From positions 1 through 10,489 of the forward strand of contig CALDJV010000419.1 of assembly GCA_937899305.1 (NCBI GenBank): a stretch of DNA of 10,489 bases, written 5' to 3'. The stretch is from an uncultured Cytophagaceae bacterium. GTDB lineage: Bacteria; Bacteroidota; Bacteroidia; Cytophagales; Microscillaceae. A program made the translations under genes and the position numbers. Positions within the stretch are counted from its first letter, which is position 1; each line of letters starts with the position of its first letter. Shown here one piece after another: positions 1 through 8,100 of this stretch. Under the pieces are notes generated by a model. The model worked only from the letters and a program-made list of their open reading frames with translations, searched no databases and had not been told where the DNA came from.

Positions 1-2029
1 GTTCGTCGGTTACCACGTAGTCTTCAAACAAATACTCTTCTACGGTAATTTCTTGGTTTTTCTTCTGAATTTTTTCTTGCAAAATTTGCTGAGACAAGGC
101 ACAACTTTGGTCAATCAATAACTTACGATCACCCAACGTGAGCCAAAATCGTTGGGGAATATCGAGGGTGCTCAGATCTTCCATTTGTTTGACCCGCCAA
201 GTGGCTGGCGATACCACCACGCCATCAATCTCAACCCTGGGTAAAAATATGCTGTGACTGAGTGCTCCCCAGCTCCAGTTGCTTACGTAGGTATTTTGAT
301 ATGCCAAATCACAAAGCAAGTTATAAGCGGGGAAATTGCTGCCCCGTTGATTATGAGCCGTCGTAAGAAAAGGAATGACTCGTTTGCCAGTAGGCACATG
401 ACGTAGGACAATTTCATCGTTCACTACACTGACCAATATATCTTTGGGTAGCAACACTTCCTCGGCTGAGTACAAATTGGGGTTGGCAAAAAGCACCAAT
501 TTATAATGTCGTAGATGAACGGGCCTATTGAGAATGTTATATACTTTGGGAGGAGCTGGAGCATGGACAATTTCAGCGTAGATTACATCGGGGTTGGTAT
601 GTTGTTCATAATCAGTAATTTGGTGAACGGCTTTTTCAAGGTTTGGGTCCATCAAAGTAAAACGCCCCAGAAAAGTACCTGCTCCAGGGTGCAAACCTTT
701 CAATTGTATCTTATCCGGCCCCAATACCGATACCAATGCGCCAATGCTTTCGGGGTATTGTTGGTGGGCTGCATTGGTTTGGCCAAACTTATCCAATAAG
801 TCTTGGCTGGATAATTTGACTATTTTCTCTCCCAAAAGTGATTTTGAATAAGTTTCCATTAAAAAATATTGCCAAGCATCCAAAGTCATACTAGAGGAGT
901 AAGATGCTGAGGGGAAACCCAAATGATTGAAAATATAAGGTTGCTTCAAAGCACTGCCACCGGGGTACAAAATACCGTTTTCAGGGTCGAGGAGCTCCAT
1001 CAAGGCTACTTGTTGGCCTTCGTACCTTTGGTTAAATGTTTGGCGAAACCGCACCAGTGATTGGTTGAACCTGGCTGGAATGACCTGATGTAGTGCCTGC
1101 ACCACTTGGATGATTTGATTGACCAGCGTTTGGCCAAGGGCATTACATTGGGAATGTCTTTGGGTATCTACATGAAAAAAATTACGAATGTATTGACCCA
1201 AACGAGGGAGAATGTTGGTAATTTTTGCCTCGATTGTTTGATAGTCAGTCACCTCAATGGCTTGCTGGATCTGATTCAACAAGATTTGACCATTGGCGTG
1301 GTCAGCCAACATTCTTTCCTGGAGTTTTTGCCCTACCGGAGACACCTGGTGGATGCTTTGCAACAACTGAGCCTCAATCAGATCTTGCACAAATTCAGTA
1401 GCACTTTCCGGGTCCACATTTTCGGCTACCAATTGTTGTACATAGGCTTCTTGAGAACGAGCCGAAGTATCGCCAAGTAGGATATCCAAATATTCATTGA
1501 TTTCGACCGATGAATATTGAAACTGATAGCCCACTCCTTGCTTGGTGTGGTGTTGCACATCGCGATAAAAATACCTTTGGGTATGTTGGTCATACGCATA
1601 CAAGGTAGGGTTAGGATGATACTTTGCTTGCGGAGGGGGTGGGACAACTTGGTCTAACACATACAAAACTTCGGCATCTATTTTATTATGCCGCTCAATG
1701 TCTTGGATAACAATTTGGGTTTGATCATTTACCTCGCCCAGTGCCAATCCTGCCATGAGACCAAAAGGAGTACAACGATAAGATGCCCGCAAGAAGTAAG
1801 AAAACAAGGATTGGGTGACACGCTTCTTCTCCTTGTCAGAAAGCTGACCTTCTAATAACTTTTGGAGGGAATGGTACAAGCTGGTGGAAGATAAATAAAT
1901 GGCTTGCTGAAAAAGCGGAGTTTTTAGAAGTTTGAAAAAGTGATCTTGATGCCCCAAAGTAGCTGGGTACAATGGGGTTCGAAGGACTTGCCAACCAAAA
2001 TCTTCAAGCGTAATATTGAGCGTGTTCAT
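1..2029 (-). CDS. Lantibiotic dehydratase LanB, N-terminal 676 residues (partial, runs off left edge)
   Basis: The minus-strand frame from the ATG at 2029-2027 stays open to the window edge; I read every codon and found no stop. It encodes the glutamylation domain of a class I lanthipeptide dehydratase, which uses glutamyl-tRNA to glutamylate Ser/Thr of a precursor peptide before elimination to Dha/Dhb in the cytoplasm. Seen: LRTPLYP at residues 16-22 (R17), LRASYRCTPFGLMAG at 80-94 (R81, R85, T87), RYEGQQVALMELLDPENG at 335-352, AEIVHAP from 485, the NRP motif with R502, and FLPRVEIDGVVVSPATW at 595-611. These match conserved LanB blocks; R17, R81, R85, T87 and R502 fit the positions of the catalytic or tRNA-binding residues of NisB. 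The tail near the edge (IPQRFWLTLGDRKLLID) also fits the family. The elimination domain, about 300 residues, must lie outside the window. No precursor gene lies just upstream; partner genes (LanC, transporter, precursor) would be further left. Confidence 0.92.
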   Translation of the reverse strand, partial: MNTLNITLEDFGWQVLRTPLYPATLGHQDHFFKLLKTPLFQQAIYLSSTSLYHSLQKLLEGQLSDKEKKRVTQSLFSYFLRASYRCTPFGLMAGLALGEVNDQTQIVIQDIERHNKIDAEVLYVLDQVVPPPPQAKYHPNPTLYAYDQHTQRYFYRDVQHHTKQGVGYQFQYSSVEINEYLDILLGDTSARSQEAYVQQLVAENVDPESATEFVQDLIEAQLLQSIHQVSPVGQKLQERMLADHANGQILLNQIQQAIEVTDYQTIEAKITNILPRLGQYIRNFFHVDTQRHSQCNALGQTLVNQIIQVVQALHQVIPARFNQSLVRFRQTFNQRYEGQQVALMELLDPENGILYPGGSALKQPYIFNHLGFPSASYSSSMTLDAWQYFLMETYSKSLLGEKIVKLSSQDLLDKFGQTNAAHQQYPESIGALVSVLGPDKIQLKGLHPGAGTFLGRFTLMDPNLEKAVHQITDYEQHTNPDVIYAEIVHAPAPPKVYNILNRPVHLRHYKLVLFANPNLYSAEEVLLPKDILVSVVNDEIVLRHVPTGKRVIPFLTTAHNQRGSNFPAYNLLCDLAYQNTYVSNWSWGALSHSIFLPRVEIDGVVVSPATWRVKQMEDLSTLDIPQRFWLTLGDRKLLIDQSCALSQQILQEKIQKKNQEITVEEYLFEDYVVTDE

Positions 2030-2337
2030 TGTATAAAAGATGATTGATGGTAGAAGGCAAGAAGAGATGTGAGTTGAGTTTGAAATAAGTAAACTACATA
2101 CCAAGCCTGCCCTGAGCAAAAACGCTATTATAATGCTTTATTTTCGAAATGAGGCTGATATTCCAAAATAGCATAAGCATATTCTAAATAAGTATAAGCA
2201 GCCTCTTACGGAAAAACCGAGCTTTGGGTGGGCTTGGTGCCCAAATAATTGAAACGGATTGTTTAAATTATTGATGGTGAGTATTCATTTGTTTAACTTT
2301 ACAAAAACACACCTATCATCTCATTACGCTGGCAAGG
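2030..2337. other. Intergenic region upstream of LanB, with an imperfect inverted repeat
   Basis: This is the divergent space between LanB (minus) and the nuclease remnant (plus). I see no credible small gene on either strand and no double-glycine precursor in front of LanB. A 7-base inverted repeat, GAGGCTG at 2151-2157 and CAGCCTC at 2199-2205, encloses an A+T-rich stretch with the near-repeats GCATAAGCAT and GTATAAGCAG. A small TGGGC/GCCCA hairpin lies near 2229-2243. A TATTTTG string on the minus strand (about 2164-2170) is near the Bacteroidota -7 consensus TAnnTTTG but is one base short and lacks a clear -33 TTTG, so no promoter is called. Confidence 0.4.
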
Positions 2338-2541
2338 TTGAGAAATTTAACCCAAGTTACCAAACAAATTTTAAAAGATATGGCCATTACTTATGATATA
2401 AAAGAAGACGCTTTCTATCAAGAAGGCAAGCAAGAAGGCATTATTGAAACTGCCTTAAATATGAAAAAAGCAGGTTTTTCCACTAAAGATATTATCAAAG
2501 TTACTGGGTTAACCAAAGCACAAATTGAAGAGCTGGAATAG
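2338..2541 (+). pseudogene. C-terminal remnant of an Rpn-family recombination-promoting nuclease / putative transposase
   Basis: The frame encodes about 67 residues from a TTG, or 53 from the first ATG at 2380. The text RNLTQVTKQILKDMAITYD followed by IKEDAFYQEGKQEG and a helical tail ending in TGLTKAQIEELE is typical of the extreme C-terminus of Rpn/PDDEXK_2 family proteins, including the family's 'YDI..D.fY.eGkqeG' stretch. Related text (ITLARLRNL) continues upstream of the TTG to about 2323, before an in-frame TGA at 2278, so this is a truncated gene and not a complete small protein. The nuclease core with its PD-(D/E)XK residues, normally about 200 residues ahead of this tail, is absent. 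Full-length members are about 300 residues. It is probably a decayed copy and unlikely to be active; translation of the tail alone cannot be excluded. Confidence 0.7.
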
Positions 2542-2603
2542 TAAGTACTTGCATCAAAAGGCAACAGGTTTTCCCCTGCTACACCATACCTCAGCAATGA
2601 AAC

Positions 2604-2636
2604 AAAAAACACCGAAGACATCAGGCTCCGGTGTTT
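2604..2636 (-). terminator. Rho-independent terminator, probably for the aldehyde dehydrogenase gene
   Basis: An 8-base perfect stem, AAACACCG (2607-2614) with CGGTGTTT (2629-2636), encloses a 14-base loop. On the minus strand the stem runs into a run of six T (2609-2604) and then GTTT. This orientation fits the end of the minus-strand gene whose stop is at 2834, about 200 bases upstream of the hairpin. On the plus strand the hairpin is followed by a poor T tract, so termination of the nuclease remnant is less likely. Confidence 0.55.
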
Positions 2637-2833
2637 CAGTATTTGATTTTAGATTTGGTGCTTAGTAACGCGTTCGCAATAACTGTCTGGTTTGGTTTTA
2701 TTCCCCTTCGCTACACTTTGTTCCTTTTATTGCCCGTAGCCCTGCTACGAGCGCAAAAAGCGCCTTGTTTAGCTTTGGGTAATTTTACTAAAACCTCGAC
2801 ACTTATTTTGAAAGCGTTACTTGATCAGAATGA
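2637..2833. other. Intergenic patch, repeat-like, no gene recognised
   Basis: This stretch between the terminator and the dehydrogenase stop is less A+T-rich than the other gaps. It contains several short palindromic bits: GTAG/CTAC around CCCTG near 2739-2750 and GCGC-AAAAA-GCGC at about 2751-2763. Frames across it translate to text without recognisable protein features. The look is that of an interspersed repeat or decayed mobile element, but a single window cannot show that it recurs. Confidence 0.25.
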
Positions 2834-4471
2834 TTATAAAATATAATCGGTACGCAAGAAGCTAGAATCACCATCGCGTACAATGCTACGAATAATTTCT
2901 TTGTTACTTTCTTTGTCTTTGGTAGCCACAATGGTACGAATAGAAAACACCCGCAATGCATCGGATACTGAAAGCGTGCCTTCAGCAGAGTCTTTCCGGC
3001 CATTGAATGGAAAGACATCTGGCCCCCGCTGACATTGCGCATTGATATTGATTCGACTTACCTGGTGGTACAATTCGTCTACCAAAGCGGCAATTTTCTT
3101 AGAATCACGTCCAAAGATACTGGCCTGTTGTCCAAAGTTAGAGCTTACCACATAATCTACCACTTCGTCTACCTTATCATAAGCCACTACTGGAACCACT
3201 GGACCAAACTGCTCTTCCCGGTACACTTTCATTTCAGGAGTTACCGGATACAGTACTGCGGGGTGAAAATACGTTTCGTGAATATCACCACCCCCATTTT
3301 CGGCATTGACTACCTGGGCTCCGTGGGCCTCGGCATCTTTTACCAAGTCATTCAAATAATCGGTTTTTCCAGGCTCAGGCAGGGGAGTAAGCTTGACGCC
3401 TTCGTCCCAAGGCATCCCCGATTTCAATTGATCAATGGCCTCGGTGAATTTTGCCAAAAACTCGTCTACAATAGAACGTTGGACAAACAAGATTTTGAGC
3501 GCGGTACAACGTTGCCCATTGTAAGAAAGACTTCCAGTAACGCATTCGGCTACGGCATTTTCCATATTGGCATCCGGCAGTACAATACCAGGGTTTTTGG
3601 CATCTAACCCAAGTACCGAACGAAGCTTGTGAGGCTTGGGGTGCATTTTTTTCAAGTCGTTGGCGCCTTTATTGGTCCCGATGAAGGCAAATGCATCTAG
3701 CTTGCCCGTTTCCATCAAAGCACCTACTGTGGCCCGACCTCTTCCATAAATAATATTGATGACTCCTTTTGGAAAACTGTTCTTAAAGGCTTCTAACAAA
3801 GGTCTAATCAATAATACCCCATATTTGGCAAGTTTAAACACCACCGTGTTGCCCATAATCAAGGCCGGAATCAGGGTGGTAAAAGTTTCGTTGAGCGGGT
3901 AGTTGTAAGGCCCCATGCAAAGGGTTACACCCAAGGGTACCCGACGGATTTGAGCAATGACTCCGCTTTCTATTTCAAATTTAGAAGAACGGCGGTCTAA
4001 TTCTTTCAAGGCGTGAATGGTATCTTTGATATAGGTAACGGTACGGTCAAACTCTTTGGCCGAATCTGCCAAGGTTTTGCCGATTTCCCACATCAAGAGC
4101 TTGATGACTTCATCTCTTTGCTTGAGCATTTCATCCACAAAAATTTCCATGTATTGGATGCGCTCTTTCACCTTCAGCGTGGGCCAAAACCCTTGCCCAT
4201 TGTTGTAGGCTTCTTTGGCTGCTTCCAAGGCCTCTAGCGATTCCTTAGAAGTCAGAAGTGGACTACTACCAATTACTTTTTGTTGAAAACCCTCATTCGT
4301 TTTGATGCAAACCGGAGAAAGTACTTGGTTCATGGGGCCTTCCCATTGGCGAAGCTCTCCATTGACCAGATACTCGCGTTGCTCAATAAACTCGTGGATT
4401 TGATATTTGGTAGGTATGTCTTGTTCGGCCGGAAAAATTTCAGGGGCCTCGATGGTATTAGGTGTTTTCAT
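2834..4471 (-). CDS. NADP-dependent non-phosphorylating glyceraldehyde-3-phosphate dehydrogenase-like aldehyde dehydrogenase
   Basis: The 545-residue product belongs to the aldehyde dehydrogenase superfamily and most resembles the GapN group, which oxidises glyceraldehyde 3-phosphate to 3-phosphoglycerate with NADP+, bypassing ATP formation and supplying NADPH in the cytosol. Seen: PYNYP with oxyanion Asn190; cofactor-side Lys213 in VFKLAKYG; catalytic Cys322 in YNGQRCTALK; EEQFGPV with Glu420; and FPFNGRKDSAEGTLSVSDAL at 487-506, a GapN-like tail motif. About 50 N-terminal residues precede the usual domain start. The segment that normally carries the general-base Glu (E-L-G-G) reads V-L-G-L-D-A-K-N-P at 286-294, with Asp290 near the expected place; I believe relatives share this, so substrate assignment is inferred. 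The ATG at 4471 is the only good start. It stands alone, convergent with the nuclease remnant and divergent from the vWA protein. Confidence 0.85.
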   Translation of the reverse strand: MKTPNTIEAPEIFPAEQDIPTKYQIHEFIEQREYLVNGELRQWEGPMNQVLSPVCIKTNEGFQQKVIGSSPLLTSKESLEALEAAKEAYNNGQGFWPTLKVKERIQYMEIFVDEMLKQRDEVIKLLMWEIGKTLADSAKEFDRTVTYIKDTIHALKELDRRSSKFEIESGVIAQIRRVPLGVTLCMGPYNYPLNETFTTLIPALIMGNTVVFKLAKYGVLLIRPLLEAFKNSFPKGVINIIYGRGRATVGALMETGKLDAFAFIGTNKGANDLKKMHPKPHKLRSVLGLDAKNPGIVLPDANMENAVAECVTGSLSYNGQRCTALKILFVQRSIVDEFLAKFTEAIDQLKSGMPWDEGVKLTPLPEPGKTDYLNDLVKDAEAHGAQVVNAENGGGDIHETYFHPAVLYPVTPEMKVYREEQFGPVVPVVAYDKVDEVVDYVVSSNFGQQASIFGRDSKKIAALVDELYHQVSRININAQCQRGPDVFPFNGRKDSAEGTLSVSDALRVFSIRTIVATKDKESNKEIIRSIVRDGDSSFLRTDYIL

Positions 4472-5171
4472 ACGAGTGATTGTGTATTGAGTGTTGTTGT
4501 TGACTTAAAAATTCACAATTAAAGAGCCGTTTTCTTCAATAAAATCAAAATATAAGCTTACTCTTTATTGAATATTTAAAGATAAAAATAGAATAATTGC
4601 ACAATATAAAGTATGTTTTTGTTTTTTAGTGGCTGTAGCGAAATTCTGCAAATGAGAATAATCCTAAAACAAAAAATGGATTGAAGTATTTATATTTGAT
4701 TAAAAATGTAGTTTTTGAGAAGTTAGCCCTTGTTTTTTTATGTGAGTCTAAGAAAAGGGAATTATTTTTATAGTGCTGCTTTACTTGAGAAAATGAAAAT
4801 ATCGAATAAATGCAATAGATGACTTGATTTAGAGAAGGGTGATTAGTGGGGGAGGGTTAAGAAAAAATGAAGGAGTCTAAACCACTCTTTAGGACAAATG
4901 ATACAAAGAGTTGCCTTCTGGATAGGGGTAAACCGATTACCAGTACTCTTTTGGGTGTAGCTTCTGAAAGATTTCCGGAATTCCTCTTCATTGCTTATCC
5001 AACTATATGCATAGCGCATACCTGAAGTAGCGTTTTCAAAATGCTTTACAAATAAAAAATGATGATTTACCTAAAAAAACAGGCAGGTAGATCAAATGGA
5101 ACACCTTTGTCAAAATTTTACCTTAAAACTAAAAATAAAACTTGAAAACAGGTTGATTAACCCGATTCACT
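4472..5171. other. 700-base divergent intergenic region, A+T-rich
   Basis: This gap must hold the promoters of both the minus-strand dehydrogenase and the plus-strand vWA protein. Most of it is strongly A+T-rich with no gene. On the minus strand TATATTTTG (4554-4546) resembles the Bacteroidota -7 element TAnnTTTG with one extra base, about 80 bases ahead of the dehydrogenase ATG. On the plus strand TTTG at 5106-5109 could serve as a -33 element for the vWA gene, but the spacing to TAAAACTTG (5136-5144) is too long. Neither is convincing. The less A+T-rich island at about 4843-5074 is listed separately. Confidence 0.4.
4843..5019 (-). CDS. Possible small ORF of 58 residues, unrecognised, perhaps a gene remnant
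   Basis: From an ATG at 5019-5017 the minus strand encodes 58 residues beginning MRYAYSWISNEEEFRKSF and ending LHFFLTLPH, with a C-x2-C (CIIC). The frame stays open upstream to a TAG near 5075, adding VNHHFLFVKHFENATSG, so a longer ancestral protein is possible. The residue mix, rich in charged and aromatic residues, looks protein-like, and the DNA is visibly less A+T-rich than its flanks. I do not recognise a family, there is no ribosome-binding signal, and the C-terminus looks less natural than the N-terminal half, as after a frameshift. It may be a decayed fragment or chance. Confidence 0.2.
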   Translation of the reverse strand: MRYAYSWISNEEEFRKSFRSYTQKSTGNRFTPIQKATLCIICPKEWFRLLHFFLTLPH

Positions 5172-8100
5172 ATGAAAACTAAATTACATTATTTCGTATG
5201 CTTTATTTTAATTTTTACTTCTGTCCAGGCTTTTGCCCAGAGAATTACCGTAACCGGAAGAGTACTGGACGAAGTAGGACAGCCCTTGCCAGGCGCCAAT
5301 GTACTTGAAAAAGGAACTACCAATGGTACTGTAACTGATATGGATGGTAGATTTTCGGTGAAAGCAAGCCCTGGATCTACTCTGATTTTTTCGTTTGTAG
5401 GTTTGCAACGCAAAGAGGTAAAAATACCCGTGGGCAAAACCAACTTAGGCGATATAAAACTTACTGAAGAGGCTGCACTACAGGAAGTAGTGGTGGTGGG
5501 GCACACCGTTGCCAGGCAAAAGAGTTCAGTAGGTAGTACAGTGATGTCCGTTTCAAGAGATGTTATCAAGGCGAAAGAATCGGTTCGTATGTCGCAAACT
5601 GGAAGTGCCAGAGCAAATGCTAAATCAAAGTCCAAAGCCAAAACCTGGAAGCGTTCTAATGGTGAAGTAAATCGAGTGCGATTGCAAGTGGGAGATAAGG
5701 AAACATTGCCTTTAAAGGGACGTAAAATCTCAGTTAAAATAGACGGATTTCGAGCACGAGTATTAATGGACTGTTTTTTTTACAATGATCATGATCGTCG
5801 ATTTGAAGGTTCTTTTAAATTACGTTTACCCAATGGAGCCAGCCCTTATTTTTTCGCTTTTGGTGAAACCAAAAAGGAGTTGAACAAGGTAGTAAATCCA
5901 CAAAAGGTAGCATTACTAAGTGAGAACAGTACTGAAGGTTGGAGTTTTCACCCTGATAGTATATTAGCACACCGTAAAAAGAAATGGTCGAGGGTAAAAC
6001 AAGCGAGGGTGGTTCCTAAGCAGAAAGCCGCCAATGCGTATACCAAGACTGTAGCTCGGGGTGTAGATCCAGCTTTAATGGAGTGGTCAGGAGCCGATGT
6101 TTTCAATTGTAGAGTATATCCATTGATGCCCAAAAAGATGCATCATATTGTGATAGGCTATGATTTAAATTTATTAGAAGTCAATGGTCAAAGGGTCTTA
6201 GAATTGGCTTTGGGTAATGCCAAAGAAAAAGCACCATTGAGGGTAGAATTATTGGCAAAAGGTGTCAATGCAAGCGAATTAGAAGTATCACCAAAAACCC
6301 GTTCAAAAATAATCAAAGAGTCAATTTACTTTGATTGGCAGCAACTAAGAAGAGATGCTATTAAAATTACATTGAATGAAAAAAGCCCGGTTTTATTAAG
6401 GTCCTCAGGCAATGCTCCAATTAATTATTTTGCCACTGCTTTCAAGACTAATTTACCTAAGGTACCCAGAACTGACTTGAAAGAAAACGCGGTATTTCTG
6501 TTGGATGTATCTTTGAGTTCGCAACCCGATAAGTTCAACGTTTGGCTACAAACACTGGCCGCAGTGCTTCAAAACAATCAAGATGTCATCAAGAAATTTT
6601 CGGTCATGTGCTTCAACGTAGAGGCTTTTTGGTGGAAGGAAGGAATGGTGAAAAATACCAATCGTAATATTCGTCGTTTTTTACGTTTTGCCAATCGGTT
6701 ATCTTTAGAAGGAGCCACTGATTTGGGTGCTGCTTTAGAGGAACTAAACCGAGCCAACTGGCTAAAAAACGCATCCAAGTATTTGTTTTTATTGAGCGAC
6801 GGAGACATTACTTGGGGCGAAGACAATTTGTATGGCCTTTCTAAAAGAATAGCCCCTAACGATGAATTGTACGCATTTAGTACTGGTTTTTCGGGTACTA
6901 ACCCTCGTATTTTGGATCATCTGACTAGAAGTACCAAAGGAGCGGTGTTTTCTATTGTGAATGAAGATGAAATACAAGAAGTAAGCAAAAACTTCAGGTT
7001 TGCCCCTTGGCGAATTGACAACATTGAAATGAAGGGGGCACATGATTTTATCTTGGCGGGCCGACCACAATATTTGTATGCTGGGCAAAAATTAATTCTA
7101 GCCGGAAGGTGCGAACAGTTGCAAAAACCTAAATTAGAAATCCAAGTTTCTCAAAAAGGGAAAAAACGTAATTTTTCGTTGAGTTTTGATCAACAAATTG
7201 CCTCTGAGTTAACCAAGCGAGTATATGGCCAGATTGCCACCACTCAATTGGAAGTATTAGGACACTTGGCCGAAAAAGAAGCCATTCAATACGCGGTACA
7301 TTATCGAGTGCCAGGGCAAACCTGCTCTTTTGTAATGCTGGAAAGCGAATCAGATTATCGTCGTTTTAAGATTGATAAAACAGATAATACCAAATTTATT
7401 GCGGGAAATACGATAAAGGATTTGCTGCAAAAATTATTGGCTAAAAATAACTTGGCACAATTGGGGAATGCGAAACTTGAGTTTTTGCATTTTATTAAAA
7501 AGCTTGAGAAAGGTGAAAGTGGTGTGAAGTTGAAATTTACTCCACAACTACAGGCGCTCATCGAGGGGTTATCTACTGAGGTATTTGAGGTAAAATCTCC
7601 CAAACTAAACATCAAGAGGCGAACCATCAGAAGAATGCCCAAGGAACTATTGGCAGATTTGCAAAACGGAAAGCCCAGCTATACGATGGTGAATAAATGG
7701 GCTGAAGTACGAAAGCGTCGCAATAAAGATGAGGCCATTCGTTTATTAAGTTCTTTGGTGGAGAAAAGTCCTGGAAACATGAATCAGTTGCGTGATATCG
7801 GTTTTTCGGCGATGAAATGGAACATGCCACAACACACCTATTTTATCTTTAAAAAGTTAATTGATTTACGCCCTTATCAGCCTCCATCTTATCAGTTGAT
7901 TGCGCAAGCTCTGGAGCAACTGGGTAAACGTGAGTTGGCAATTTTATACTATGAAGTTATTTTACAGGCTAAATGGAGTGGTTGGGAGCATAAAGATTTT
8001 CGCTTAATATCAGCGTTGGATTACCTGAGATTTTTAAGAAAACTTACGGCTTCTTCGCTGAATTTCTCTCTCAAAGAGTACGCTAAAAACCGCATTGGTA

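Noticed and set aside
515..1647. Plus-strand frames at 515-799 and 1106-1480 and a short minus-strand frame at 1426-1647
   Set aside because: They lie inside the uninterrupted LanB frame, which has full family motif support; their translations show no recognisable features.
2631..2846. 71-residue plus-strand frame between the terminator and the dehydrogenase
   Set aside because: It begins inside the terminator hairpin, overlaps the dehydrogenase stop, and its text has no recognisable domain.
3035..3607. 190-residue plus-strand open frame opposite the dehydrogenase
   Set aside because: It is antisense to the conserved catalytic part of the dehydrogenase; its openness follows from the codon use of the real gene.
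4546..4580. Possible promoter for the dehydrogenase (minus strand, TATATTTTG with upstream TTTA)
   Set aside because: It differs from the Bacteroidota TTTG / TAnnTTTG consensus by an extra base in the -7 box and a weak -33 box.
5106..5144. Possible promoter for the vWA gene (TTTG and TAAAACTTG)
   Set aside because: The spacing of 26 bases is too long for the consensus and the -7 box is imperfect.
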